A stretch of DNA of 64,000 nucleotides from CAZSDU01 sp963662525. Lineage in GTDB: Bacteria; Bacteroidota; Bacteroidia; Bacteroidales; FEN-979. Below are positions 8,407 through 16,636 of the stretch, piece by piece (positions within the stretch are counted from its first letter, which is position 1; each line of letters begins with the position of its first letter). Made by a program: the position numbers and the translations under genes. The notes beneath the pieces are model-generated. The model did no database searches, was not told the DNA's origin, and saw nothing but the letters and a program-made list of their open reading frames with translations. The DNA is taken from positions 1,674,001 through 1,738,000 of the forward strand of contig OY759717.1 in the NCBI GenBank assembly GCA_963662525.1. The letters run 5' to 3'.

Positions 8407-9527
8407 TTGACGTTCTCTCCTTCCTGCAATTTAGGTAAAGTAACGGTGAAAACTGATCCCTTCTCCGGTTCACTTCTGACTTCGATTTTTCCTTTATGCC
8501 GCTCTGATATTTTCCGGCAGATGGCTAATCCTATTCCACTTCCTTCATATTGACTTCTCCCGTGCAATCTGAAAAAAGGTAGAAAAACTTTTTCAGCATA
8601 TTCCTTCTCAAATCCTATTCCGTTGTCAGAAACATGAATGTTTATTGTCATCCCATCTCTTTTGTCCAAGAATATTCTGATCTGTGGAGGAATATCGGGA
8701 CGATGGTACTTCAAGCCATTGGAGATCAGGTTGGAAAAAAGTTGCCTCATCTGAACCTCATCAGCTTCAATGACCGGAAGTTCTTCAAATTCAACCTTTC
8801 CCATGCTTTTCTCTATTCTGATTTCAAGGTCAGAGATACATTCTTTGATAATATTTGTCAGGTTCACTGGTTTAAATGGTTGCGCCCTGGTGGTGATCCG
8901 CGACAGCATAAGCAAATCATCAATCATGCTCTGCATCCGTTTTGCGGCTGAGGACATCCGTTTCAGATAATCCTTTCCAGTTTCATCCAGCACATCAGCA
9001 TATCTTTCTCTCACACGGTCGCCGAAAGAGATGATCTTCCGCAACGGTTCCTGCAAATCATGAGACGCAATTGAAGCAAATTGTTCCAACTCTTCATTTG
9101 AGCGCTTCAGATCTTCAGAGTACCTGGTAAGCCTGGTTTGTTCCTCTTTTTTTTGAGTCACATCCCGAATGATCCCAAGGGCATGCCATTTACCACCGAT
9201 GTTAACGGCCGACATTGATAAGTCGACCTGGAATGTTGTTCCATCCTTTTTTAAGGCTGCTAATTCCAGTGTTTTCCCTACAGCATCCCCCGTCCCATTA
9301 ATCTGAAAATGCCTGAAGGCCTTTTGGAAAATCTGGTGGTATTGTTTGGGGGCAACGATATCATGAAGCATTTCCCCTAAAACTTCCTCTCGCTCAAAAC
9401 CAAAAACACGTTCCGCAGCATCATTCCAGAATGAAACCCTGCCAACTGAATCCATCATTATCATGGCATCCTGGGCGGCATCAGCAATGATACTAAACCT
9501 ATCATCGGCAGGTAAGGTTTTTTTCAT
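8403..9527 (-). CDS. PAS-domain histidine kinase
   Basis: A soluble 374-residue kinase. The N-terminal PAS domain (about residues 10-125) ends in the typical GIIRDVTQKK. HisKA follows with ASHDLQEPLRKI (His156) and HATPase with N box NLISNGLKY, DNGIGFE and GSGIGLAIC. No haem or flavin-binding motif is obvious in the PAS domain. It is the first signalling gene downstream of the methyltransferase (4-base overlap) and overlaps the Cache lipoprotein gene, consistent with one transcript. Confidence 0.9.
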   Translation of the reverse strand: MKKTLPADDRFSIIADAAQDAMIMMDSVGRVSFWNDAAERVFGFEREEVLGEMLHDIVAPKQYHQIFQKAFRHFQINGTGDAVGKTLELAALKKDGTTFQVDLSMSAVNIGGKWHALGIIRDVTQKKEEQTRLTRYSEDLKRSNEELEQFASIASHDLQEPLRKIISFGDRVRERYADVLDETGKDYLKRMSSAAKRMQSMIDDLLMLSRITTRAQPFKPVNLTNIIKECISDLEIRIEKSMGKVEFEELPVIEADEVQMRQLFSNLISNGLKYHRPDIPPQIRIFLDKRDGMTINIHVSDNGIGFEKEYAEKVFLPFFRLHGRSQYEGSGIGLAICRKISERHKGKIEVRSEPEKGSVFTVTLPKLQEGENVK

Positions 9528-10450
9528 TTTAAAAAACGGATATATGTACCTAAGGGTAATTTCCTTCCTCCCTGATCCTGAAAAAATAATTCCCCAGATT
9601 CGGGGTGGCCGGATAATTTAAAATGCGTATGAATAAGACTTTCTGCAACCAGAGAGGACAATCCCATGGAATAAAGACTCATGAGAAAAAAACCATGTTC
9701 CGGTCCCAGCAATGATTTACATAGCATCACCATTTCGTTGATGGATTCTTCCAGCAACCATTTTTCGCCGTCCGGACCACGGCCATATGCCGGTGGGTCA
9801 AGAATAATTCCCTGATAGGTGTTTCCTCTTTTCACTTCCCGTTTCACAAATTTCAATGCATCTTCCACCACCCAGTGAATATCTTTCAGTCCGGAAGATT
9901 CCATCATTTCGCGGGCCCAGTTGACGACCGGTTTAACCGAATCGACATGCACAACATCTGCCCCGGCAGCCCTTGCGGCAAGCGAAGCACCGCCGGTGTA
10001 GGCAAAAAGATTAAGTACCCTGGCGGGGGAGTTGGGGAGTTGGTGAATTGGTGAGCTGGAGAGTTGGTGGGTTATTGTGTCATAGATGTAGTTCCAGTTT
10101 TCGGACTGCTCAGGGAAAATACCGACATGTCCGAATGCAGTCAGGCCCAGCCTGAACCTCAGGTTCATGTCATTATAGGAATAACTGATCATCCATTGAT
10201 CAGGCATTGATTTTTTTCTGATCCATTCTCCCTTGTCAAAATTATCCGTTTTCCCCTGGGATAGACCTTTTACACGCCTGTACCGGGCATGTAACATCGA
10301 CTCCCAGTCTGCCTCAGTCATCGCTTTGCTCCATACTGCCTGGGGTTCAGGGCGGGCAAGAATATATTTCCCGAAACGTTCGAGTTTTTCAAGCCCTCCC
10401 GAGTCGATCAGTTCATAATCCTTCCAGAATTCCGGTGTAATTATTTTCAT
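9524..10450 (-). CDS. RlmI-like class I SAM-dependent methyltransferase
   Basis: COG1092/RlmI-type enzyme. The SAM site is in LNLFAYTGGASLAARAAGA, the acidic loop in VVHVDSVK, and the catalytic-type motif is ILDPPAYGRG. Family members methylate rRNA (m5C), though this one lacks a clear N-terminal PUA domain and its target is uncertain. I place the start at the ATG at 10450 (MKIITPEFWKDYELIDSGG) just after the cupin stop; a longer form from 10483 would overlap the cupin gene. A low-complexity insertion, THQLSSSPIHQLPNSP, sits directly before the SAM motif and derives from the DNA repeat at 10025-10075. Confidence 0.82.
   Translation of the reverse strand: MKIITPEFWKDYELIDSGGLEKLERFGKYILARPEPQAVWSKAMTEADWESMLHARYRRVKGLSQGKTDNFDKGEWIRKKSMPDQWMISYSYNDMNLRFRLGLTAFGHVGIFPEQSENWNYIYDTITHQLSSSPIHQLPNSPARVLNLFAYTGGASLAARAAGADVVHVDSVKPVVNWAREMMESSGLKDIHWVVEDALKFVKREVKRGNTYQGIILDPPAYGRGPDGEKWLLEESINEMVMLCKSLLGPEHGFFLMSLYSMGLSSLVAESLIHTHFKLSGHPESGELFFQDQGGRKLPLGTYIRFLK
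10025..10075. repeat. Degenerate tandem repeat (GAGTTGGTG-like) inside the methyltransferase gene
   Basis: Short imperfect units such as GAGTTGG, GAATTGG, GAGCTGG and GAGTTGG follow each other with 7-9 base spacing. On the coding strand they give a Ser/Pro/His/Gln-rich peptide with no counterpart expected in the enzyme family. Confidence 0.7.
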
Positions 10451-10452
10451 TA

Positions 10453-10806
10453 CTATCTCATGTCTTTGATTACAAGCAGGCAAAAATCACCGCATCCGGA
10501 ATTTTTCCAGGCTCTTTGCAATCCGGCTTTAACAAAAATACATGATTTCCCCGTGCATTCAATATTCCTGTTTTCGAGTTCAAGAATACCACTTCCGGAA
10601 AGAATGAAAAATACAGCATCCATAGGCTGAACATGGGGAGCCATTCCCTCTCCAGGGTGAAGCATCAATTGTATCACTTCCAGATGAGGGGAGGAGAACA
10701 TCTTTCGTGCATCCAGGTCAATCGGAATTTTAGGGGCATTGTTAAAGGTCGTAATAATAATATCTTTATCGCTCATTGTAAATTGAGGTTCCAAATTATT
10801 TTTCAA
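10453..10806 (-). CDS. Small cupin-domain protein
   Basis: A 117-residue single-domain cupin. The first motif is in LHPGEGMAPHVQPMDAVFFILSG and the second in GKSCIFVKAGLQRAWKN. Only one clear His (APH) remains of the usual metal ligands, so metal binding is doubtful. The start overlaps the nrfA stop by 11 bases; an ATG at 10776 is an alternative. Its position directly behind nrfA suggests a role linked to nitrite reduction, but no activity can be assigned. Confidence 0.75.
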   Translation of the reverse strand: MKNNLEPQFTMSDKDIIITTFNNAPKIPIDLDARKMFSSPHLEVIQLMLHPGEGMAPHVQPMDAVFFILSGSGILELENRNIECTGKSCIFVKAGLQRAWKNSGCGDFCLLVIKDMR

Positions 10807-12307
10807 TCCCGCTCCATTTTGACTCCCTTTCTGCTGCTTTTTTATCCCATTCTGGCAATACCGATTTAATCCATTCTTCCTTTTCTTTGCGCAGTTGGTC
10901 TATCGGTAAACCAATTAGTTGCTGGGCTTTTTCTTTGGTTGTGATGTCAGGATAAGGAATTTCAATATTTCTCCCATGCATGGCCAATGTTCTGGCAATC
11001 AGTATACGGGCTTGCGTGCTTTCATTCATCGAAAGCCCAATTATCCGCGATACTTCCACCGGTGAATGGAAAGATGAACCATGCCCGGCTGCTGCATAAT
11101 CCCAGTACCATTGTGCATTACGGATATGCTCAAGCGCCGGTTTCATTTCAGCTTCAATGGCCCCTGCATCCCAGGCTGCTTTGGCTTCAATGTGTGCTTT
11201 CACCAGTTCGATTTCTGCTTTATCCCTGATTTCCTTTACTTTTTCCTGGCGCTCATAAACATTTTCCCTTAATGTCTCTTCGCTCTCCCTGTGACAAACC
11301 TGGCAGATTCCGGAAATATTGCTCAATGGGCTTGTGATTTTATGACTGGTGAATTTTTGTCCTCCTTCTTTGACATAAGGCATGTGGCAATCGGCACAAG
11401 CCACACCGCGTTGAGCATGAATCCCCGTGAGAAATATTTCATAGTCGGGATGCTGGGCTTTCAGGATCTGGGTTTTACTTAACTGATGCGTGAAATCAGT
11501 GAAGTTTTCTTCTTTATAATATTTCAAGGCCGCTTCTGCAGTGGGTCCATATTTCCAGGGAAAAGTCAGATAGGCAATATCCGGAGCATCCTGTTTGTGT
11601 TTATTGAAGTAATACTCCACGTGACATTGTGCGCAAACCAATGAACGCATTTCCTGGTGTGTGGCTTTTGAAATATCCTTCCCCATGGACTGGAACGCTT
11701 CTGTAAGTGCAGGCCTTGTAATCCTCAGATCCATGGTTTTAGGATCATGGCAATCGGCACAGCCAATGTAATTGACAATTTCAGGGCCTTTTGAAGCCCA
11801 TTTCCCTTGATAAAAATCCTTTGCCCCCATATGTTCCATTAAACGGGGCACATCGGGACTTTTACAGGTCCAGCAGGTATTGGGCTGAGGTCCATCCTCC
11901 GGCCCCTTCGGAGTACCTGTACGAAGGGTATTACGGATATCGGTGATGGCATAATAATGTCCTCGGCTTGAACTGTAATCCTTTGAAAAAGCATATCCTG
12001 CCCAGAGTACCACCAGCCTGGGATCTTCTTTCAGCTCATCAATCATGGCGTTGCCATTGAACTTACTGCGAAAACTGCTGTCGGCGGTTTTCAGGTAGGA
12101 TTGATACTCACGTGGAAAATTCTCTCCCCATAGCTGGTTCCTTGGTTCATATTCATCGAGCTTGACCTTTGGCTTGTATACATATTCCTGTTCTGCCTTA
12201 CGCTCTGTAATGGATGAGGCCAGCAACCCAAGAAGAAAAACAAGAACCATGGTTCCGAAAAATAGCGCCCAGTTGACCCAGGGAGCACGTTTGCCAGATG
12301 TCGACAT
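10796..12307 (-). CDS. nrfA: Pentahaem cytochrome c nitrite reductase NrfA
   Basis: Ammonia-forming nitrite reductase, catalytic subunit, 503 residues. Five haem sites are visible: the active-site CWTCK (145-149) with its family-specific lysine, and CADCH (183-187), CAQCH (225-229), CADCH (304-308) and CQVCH (335-339). An N-terminal hydrophobic stretch (residues 11-32) serves as signal or anchor. By family knowledge it reduces nitrite, and also NO and hydroxylamine, to ammonium in the periplasm, receiving electrons from NrfH. nrfH lies 72 bases upstream. Confidence 0.97.
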   Translation of the reverse strand: MSTSGKRAPWVNWALFFGTMVLVFLLGLLASSITERKAEQEYVYKPKVKLDEYEPRNQLWGENFPREYQSYLKTADSSFRSKFNGNAMIDELKEDPRLVVLWAGYAFSKDYSSSRGHYYAITDIRNTLRTGTPKGPEDGPQPNTCWTCKSPDVPRLMEHMGAKDFYQGKWASKGPEIVNYIGCADCHDPKTMDLRITRPALTEAFQSMGKDISKATHQEMRSLVCAQCHVEYYFNKHKQDAPDIAYLTFPWKYGPTAEAALKYYKEENFTDFTHQLSKTQILKAQHPDYEIFLTGIHAQRGVACADCHMPYVKEGGQKFTSHKITSPLSNISGICQVCHRESEETLRENVYERQEKVKEIRDKAEIELVKAHIEAKAAWDAGAIEAEMKPALEHIRNAQWYWDYAAAGHGSSFHSPVEVSRIIGLSMNESTQARILIARTLAMHGRNIEIPYPDITTKEKAQQLIGLPIDQLRKEKEEWIKSVLPEWDKKAAERESKWSGIEK

Positions 12308-12379
12308 ATTAAAAATATTATTTAGTGATTTTGCTTTCTTTATTTCTTAATTCGATTGTTTTAATATTGCTGAATTCAA

Positions 12380-12967
12380 TTATTCATCCTCTTCATCTTC
12401 TTCCCGTTCTGTTCTGGTATAAATCTTCGTTTTCACCAGAGCGCCAGGTGCTGAGGAAAGTCCGTTGACCCTGCTGTGAGGGGTTTCCCTATGACAGTTA
12501 AGGCATTGCCTTTCCAGCAGGTAATTATGATAAGCGGGAAGAACACTTCCAAGGTATTCCATCCCTGTAATCCGTTCGTGACAGCGGATACAATTTTTCT
12601 GTACCGCTTTTTTCCCTTCATCCCGGATATAAATTACCTGTGGTTCGGTTCGTAAAGTGAAAATTGTAGCATGCCTGAGCCCGTCTTTCGCTTTGAAAAA
12701 GTATTTGTTGAAAATATTATTGTGGGGTACATGACAATCATTGCAATTGGCTACATTCCGGTGTGAGCTGTGAGCCCAGTCATTGAACTGCGGATTCATA
12801 ACGTGACAGTTAATACAGGTTTCGGGGTTATCCGACAGGTATGATGGAGCTTTCGAGATGTAAACGGCATAGGCAGCCAGGCCGAAAAAAACGCCCATCA
12901 GCACGGCTACCGTGGGTTTCCACTGGTCGGGCGGGACCAACCACTGTATAATTTTTTTCATAACCAT
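12380..12967 (-). CDS. nrfH: NrfH, membrane tetrahaem quinol dehydrogenase
   Basis: A NapC/NirT-family protein of 195 residues with one N-terminal membrane helix (about residues 18-38). Its four CXXCH sites are CINCH (51-55), CNDCH (75-79), CIRCH (126-130) and CLNCH (155-159). It oxidises menaquinol and feeds NrfA. The C-terminus is a short acidic tail. The start overlaps the DUF2177 stop by 10 bases, so translation is probably coupled; Met3 is an alternative start. Confidence 0.96.
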   Translation of the reverse strand: MVMKKIIQWLVPPDQWKPTVAVLMGVFFGLAAYAVYISKAPSYLSDNPETCINCHVMNPQFNDWAHSSHRNVANCNDCHVPHNNIFNKYFFKAKDGLRHATIFTLRTEPQVIYIRDEGKKAVQKNCIRCHERITGMEYLGSVLPAYHNYLLERQCLNCHRETPHSRVNGLSSAPGALVKTKIYTRTEREEDEEDE

Positions 12968-13356
12968 TTACCTATGAGAAATCCTGCAATGCTCACAATG
13001 GTCGAAAGAATGATCCCCCATATAAGGTCTACTACCGTTATGATCAATGGCCAGTTTTTAACTGTAGCCAGGTTAGTGAGGTCATAGGTTGCATAAGTAA
13101 TTAAACCGAACATGGCTGCTTTAAGGATCGTTGCAGAAAGAGAATTTTCCCTTATCCCTGGTAATACGACGAAAATCAGGATGCCTGCTATAAAAAGAAA
13201 ATAAAAAATCAGGGCGGCATACCAATTAACATCGGGAGCCATCAGAAAACCCAGGTGTTTTTTATAAAATGTACGTGCGATCAGCCCCAGCCAGAGCATA
13301 TCAACGACAAAGAAAACGGCCAGTGTGGCAAAATAAAGTTTAATGTAATAGCCCAT
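12958..13356 (-). CDS. DUF2177-family membrane protein
   Basis: A 132-residue protein with four predicted membrane helices and the DUF2177 pattern (LFFVVDMLWLGLI-like opening; GLITYATYDLTNLAT in the middle). Function is unknown. It is the first gene of the nrf transcription unit, overlapping nrfH, and the promoter-like box and palindrome at 13384-13407 lie directly upstream. Confidence 0.82.
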   Translation of the reverse strand: MGYYIKLYFATLAVFFVVDMLWLGLIARTFYKKHLGFLMAPDVNWYAALIFYFLFIAGILIFVVLPGIRENSLSATILKAAMFGLITYATYDLTNLATVKNWPLIITVVDLIWGIILSTIVSIAGFLIGKWL

Positions 13357-13383
13357 AATCTGAATAATTTGAACAGGATATCA

Positions 13384-13407
13384 CAAATATAATATAACTT
13401 ATATTAT
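13384..13407 (-). promoter_or_regulatory. Candidate nrf operon promoter with overlapping palindrome
   Basis: On the minus strand TATATTTG (13391-13384) matches the -7 consensus TAnnTTTG and would give a leader of about 20 bases before the DUF2177 start. Overlapping its upstream side is a perfect 19-base palindrome at 13389-13407, ATAATATAACTTATATTAT (9-bp arms around one C), a good candidate operator. No clear -33 TTTG is seen. Confidence 0.5.
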
Positions 13408-13691
13408 TTTCTCGTTTTCTTCTTCTTTTTTGACAGCCACCAGGAGAAAAAACCAGTCACAAGAATGAATAGGGTAAAAAGACCCGTTACAGGAGCGACA
13501 AGAATATAGAGATTTCCCAGGATCGGTTCAAAAACACGACCGGTGTGAATTTCGAGCGATGCATTCCAGAGTGAAATGGGGCTTGCTTCGGCCACCTGCT
13601 GAGGCATTTCGGCGAAGGGTGGGGCCGATTTTAGCCCTGTAAAAGAATCCGTTGTGCAGTAGTGCCGTGGTGAAAAATACCACTGCACCAC
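13404..13691 (-). pseudogene. PepSY-TM-like C-terminal remnant
   Basis: A 95-residue reading frame whose last 55 residues look like the C-terminal end of a PepSY-associated membrane protein: LWNASLEIHTGRVFEPILG, a hydrophobic helix, then Trp-Trp and a lysine-rich tail. The first 40 residues have no membrane helix or signal and derive partly from the hairpin repeat at 13654-13696. Normal family members are several times longer with three or more N-terminal helices, so this is most likely a truncated relic. A genuine small membrane protein starting further in cannot be excluded. Confidence 0.45.
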
Positions 13692-13696
13692 TGCGC
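13654..13696. repeat. Long imperfect hairpin downstream of the DUF438 gene
   Basis: Left arm GTGCAGTAGTGCCGTGGT (13654-13671), 7-base loop, right arm ACCACTGCACCACTGCGC (13679-13696). The arms form 15 Watson-Crick pairs and one G-T pair, with two mismatches. It sits 8 bases after the stop of the gene at 13704 (reading minus) and may act as a terminator or RNA-stabilising element, although there is no T-run. Confidence 0.65.
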
Positions 13697-13703
13697 CCTG
13701 GCA

Positions 13704-15257
13704 CTATTTTTTGAAATAGGTATGAAACATCCCGTCGGGTCCGCTTGCCAAATGGGTTTCGAACCCTGCGGCGGCCATTTTTTCGATCATGGGCGCCGGT
13801 GGAAAGGGAGTGATGATCTCGAAGATCTCACCGGAGTTCAGGGCAGCACACTGCTGCTGTACCATTTCCAGCGGATGCATACCCTCGGCCAGCAGTGGCC
13901 GGGCATCGAGCGTGGTTTTTATGTGGCTCGTTTCAAGCCATTGTGGTCCGTTCATTTTGATATCAGGTTTAGGTTGTTCACTTGTATGCACAAAATGTTG
14001 GCCTGGGTTTCCGCCGCCTTCGCCCTTTTTACGATAACTTAACAGTCGCTGGTCGCCGGCAAGGGCTCTTTTCTCGGTCAAATCCTGCGACATTTCGAGG
14101 GTTCCGAGGTATTCGCCTTTCTCATTTCTAAGGGCGAAATATTCGATGTGGAGGAACTTTTCTCCCATCTGGATCCAGAAAGGGGCGCTGTCGGCCTTGC
14201 CGCTGCGGAAATCATCCACGATCTGGTCGACAATGTGCACGCTCGAAGGAGGATGGCACATGCGAACGTCGCGCCCGAGGATCGCCCGGTTGCGGTCGAA
14301 GATACGCTCCTTCCCCTGCGAAAAATACTTCACCTTGTCATTCCTGTCGACGAAGGTGATGTCGACTGGCAGGGTGTTGAGGATCGCCAGCAGTTCCTCG
14401 GAGCTGAATTTGCCGCTCGGGAGGTTCACGGTACCCTCTTTGGCCGAAGTTTCTTCGATCGTCTCTATGCCCGCAGGTTTCCAGCTGATTTTCGGATCAT
14501 ACAAACAGTAACCGATTTCGTTCGTCTGCCTGTAGATTTCGTACCAGTCGGCCTCGGTCAGTTTGTCGAGGGTCATCGGGAAGAGGATCTCCTCCTCCTT
14601 CATGATCATGTCGGTGATGGCTTTTGCAGCCGGCTGAAGGTGCAGTTCGATCTTCATCTGCATCATGTCTGCGGTAAAGTCGCCGGGCATGTTCAGGGCG
14701 TTGATGGCGTTCTTGAGCAGGTCGCGGGTTTCGTCGTGCTTGCCCCACATCACTTTCGGAGGACCGGTGATCCCGTATTTCTCAAGGAACGGGAACAACA
14801 GGTTCTCCTTGCGGCGATAATGCTTGTCGACATCCATCAGGCTGTTGAAGTGACCTTTGATACTGTTGATGTACCTGCCGGCTTCCGGCCCGGTCATTTC
14901 AGCCTCAGCACGGCCGAAAAGTTCCTGCAGTTCGGCAGCAACCTTCGAAAGTTCCCGGTTTTCCTGTTTGAAGGTATCGACCGGATGACCAGGGGCTACG
15001 ATTTTCATCCCGGCGAGGTCGATATGGCCTTCCAGCGCCTGGGTATGTACATCGCAAAGACGCAGCACCTCCTCCTCGGGAAGTCCTTCACTAATCAGTT
15101 CCTGTTCAACCTCAACGACCAGGCCGTACGGAACCTTCGACATGATTTCGACCAAGCGGGCTTTCACCGCTTCCGGAGCCACCCCTTCGTGCAGTTGAAG
15201 GATCATGTGCTTGAGCAGATCCTTTTTCTCCTGAGAGTTGTTGATGAGTTCACTCAT
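13704..15257 (-). CDS. DUF438 - hemerythrin (HHE) - PAS - DUF2249 protein
   Basis: A 517-residue multidomain cytoplasmic protein. In order: DUF438 (residues about 10-80, with the LHEGVAPEAVKARL opening), a hemerythrin-like HHE domain (about 90-240, with HYRRKENLLFPFLEKYG, WGKHDE and MIMKEEEILFPM), a PAS domain (about 275-395), and a C-terminal TusA-like DUF2249 module. Hemerythrin domains carry a di-iron site that senses or binds O2 or NO. It follows the cupin gene by 3 bases. Together with the Rrf2 regulator and ferredoxin this suggests an NO/O2-responsive function (inference). Local GC is clearly higher than in most of the window. Confidence 0.85.
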   Translation of the reverse strand: MSELINNSQEKKDLLKHMILQLHEGVAPEAVKARLVEIMSKVPYGLVVEVEQELISEGLPEEEVLRLCDVHTQALEGHIDLAGMKIVAPGHPVDTFKQENRELSKVAAELQELFGRAEAEMTGPEAGRYINSIKGHFNSLMDVDKHYRRKENLLFPFLEKYGITGPPKVMWGKHDETRDLLKNAINALNMPGDFTADMMQMKIELHLQPAAKAITDMIMKEEEILFPMTLDKLTEADWYEIYRQTNEIGYCLYDPKISWKPAGIETIEETSAKEGTVNLPSGKFSSEELLAILNTLPVDITFVDRNDKVKYFSQGKERIFDRNRAILGRDVRMCHPPSSVHIVDQIVDDFRSGKADSAPFWIQMGEKFLHIEYFALRNEKGEYLGTLEMSQDLTEKRALAGDQRLLSYRKKGEGGGNPGQHFVHTSEQPKPDIKMNGPQWLETSHIKTTLDARPLLAEGMHPLEMVQQQCAALNSGEIFEIITPFPPAPMIEKMAAAGFETHLASGPDGMFHTYFKK

Positions 15258-15260
15258 CGC

Positions 15261-15590
15261 TTATCCTTTTATCATTGTTAAAACCATCTTGAATTTCTCT
15301 ACGGCATTTACAGCGTGAGGGATGCCGGCCGGCATGATGATCGCATCGCCTGTTCCCAGGCTAAAAGATACATCGCTGATCACGATTTCCGCGCTGCCCT
15401 CGATCACCTGCACCATGGCATCGAAAGGAGCCGAGTGCGTGCTGAGCCGCTGACCTTTGTCGAAAGAGAACAGGGTCACTGTCCCCAACGGGCGGTCAAT
15501 CACCCGTTTGCTGATGATCCCTTCGGAGGAATAATCCACCTTTTCGGGAAACCTGAACACGTTGGAGTGTTCGAATAACGCTTTTTCCAT
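15261..15590 (-). CDS. Cupin-domain protein
   Basis: A 109-residue single cupin domain: FDKGQRLSTHSAPFDAMVQVIEG is motif 1 (metal-type His) and GTGDAIIMPAGIPHAVNA is motif 2. It lies between the ferredoxin-like gene (89 bases away) and the DUF438 gene (3 bases) on the same strand and is probably cotranscribed. Function is unknown. It is a different sequence from the cupin at 10453. Confidence 0.82.
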   Translation of the reverse strand: MEKALFEHSNVFRFPEKVDYSSEGIISKRVIDRPLGTVTLFSFDKGQRLSTHSAPFDAMVQVIEGSAEIVISDVSFSLGTGDAIIMPAGIPHAVNAVEKFKMVLTMIKG

Positions 15591-15626
15591 TTTGATTTTG
15601 ACTTTTAACTTTTAACTTATTTTTTC
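15591..15626. repeat. Short T/A-rich tandem repeat between ferredoxin and cupin genes
   Basis: Two 7-base CTTTTAA units (15602-15615) with partial copies on both sides lie in a T-rich spacer. It is simple-sequence DNA with no coding or structural signal. Confidence 0.45.
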
Positions 15627-15679
15627 ACCGACCATCCTGCAGGAATTCGGCTAAACGGGCGTACCACTGTATCACATCT

Positions 15680-16585
15680 TCAGACCCAATCCTCCTCTAG
15701 TAAATCCCCTTGAATGCTGATAAGGGAGCGCTTGATCGGGACATTCCGTCCGGATTGCTCCCGCGCCATTCGCGCCATTTGCAGCAGTCCTCCGCAACAG
15801 GGTACCTCCATCATGACCACGTTGAGTGAATTGACCTTTGCCTCGGCGATCATCGATGTGAGTTTCTGTATGTATGATTCTTTGTTGCTGTCGAGCTTGG
15901 GACAGGCGATGGCCAGTGATTTCCCACGGAGATATTTCGCATGAAAATTGCCCATGGCAAAGGCTGCACAATCAGCAGCCAGCACCACATCCGCATTCTT
16001 GAAATAGGAAGCCTGCGGGTTCAGCAGGTGAAGCTGGACAGGCCACTGGCGGAGTTCGGAGGGTGCGCTGGCCGCGGAAACAGCCGGCGTGGCAGCTGCT
16101 GCAACAGCCTCCTGATCAATCCTGAAATCCTGTTCCATGGAGCCGGAACAACCACGACCTTTGTGTGCATGCGCTTCTTTCCTGGTATCCTGAATGTTTG
16201 CAAAAGGCATCCCTGCCCTGCTCTGTTCTTTTTCGGGAGTCATATCGATGTTGTTTTCTTTTAAATAACTGATGGCCTGATTTAAAAATTCGGTTTCGTT
16301 GTGATCGCGCAGGTGCTCAAGATGGGCCAGGATGGTGTTGCGGCCCTTGGCCACAAGGATCTCCATCACCTTGCACTCATCATAGGGTTCGGCCTCGCGC
16401 TCGATGATTTCGATCGCTCCTTCGGGGCAATACCCCAGACAAGCTCCCAGCCCGTCGCAGAAAAGATCGCTGATCAGCCTCGCTTTCCCGTCAATTACCT
16501 TCAAAGCACCTTCATGGCAATTCGGAATACACAATCCGCATCCGTTGCATTTTTCATCGTCAATCTGAATGATCTGTCGTTTCAT
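15680..16585 (-). CDS. Two-cluster ferredoxin-domain protein
   Basis: A 301-residue iron-sulfur protein. The N-terminal ferredoxin domain has CNGCGLCIPNC (Cys13, 16, 19, 23) and a second motif with Cys43, 49 and 53 in FCDGLGACLGYCPEG. A hydrophilic linker follows, then a C-terminal domain with LAADCAAFAMG, ACPKLD and MEVPCCGGL that contains further cysteines. Similar proteins occur in anaerobes beside DUF438 or hybrid-cluster genes; their reaction is not known to me. It is the first gene behind the 13-base motif at 16599-16611. The reading may continue past the stop by a one-base frameshift (see findings). Confidence 0.8.
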   Translation of the reverse strand: MKRQIIQIDDEKCNGCGLCIPNCHEGALKVIDGKARLISDLFCDGLGACLGYCPEGAIEIIEREAEPYDECKVMEILVAKGRNTILAHLEHLRDHNETEFLNQAISYLKENNIDMTPEKEQSRAGMPFANIQDTRKEAHAHKGRGCSGSMEQDFRIDQEAVAAAATPAVSAASAPSELRQWPVQLHLLNPQASYFKNADVVLAADCAAFAMGNFHAKYLRGKSLAIACPKLDSNKESYIQKLTSMIAEAKVNSLNVVMMEVPCCGGLLQMARMAREQSGRNVPIKRSLISIQGDLLEEDWV

Positions 16586-16598
16586 ATATAATATTATG

Positions 16599-16619
16599 TA
16601 TTTAGGTATTTTATTACCT
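16599..16619. promoter_or_regulatory. Candidate Rrf2 operator upstream of the ferredoxin operon
   Basis: TATTTAGGTATTT at 16599-16611 is identical to the sequence at 17041-17053 in front of the Rrf2 gene. Here it runs into an inverted repeat, AGGTA (16604-16608) and TACCT (16615-16619). It is 14 bases from the ferredoxin start codon. Confidence 0.5.
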
Positions 16620-16636
16620 TTTATTGATCAAAAAAA

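Noticed and set aside
14148..15281. Long open frame (377 codons) on the plus strand
   Set aside because: It lies exactly antisense to the DUF438/hemerythrin gene, whose domains are clear. The frame is a by-product of high-GC codon use and has no recognisable protein pattern.
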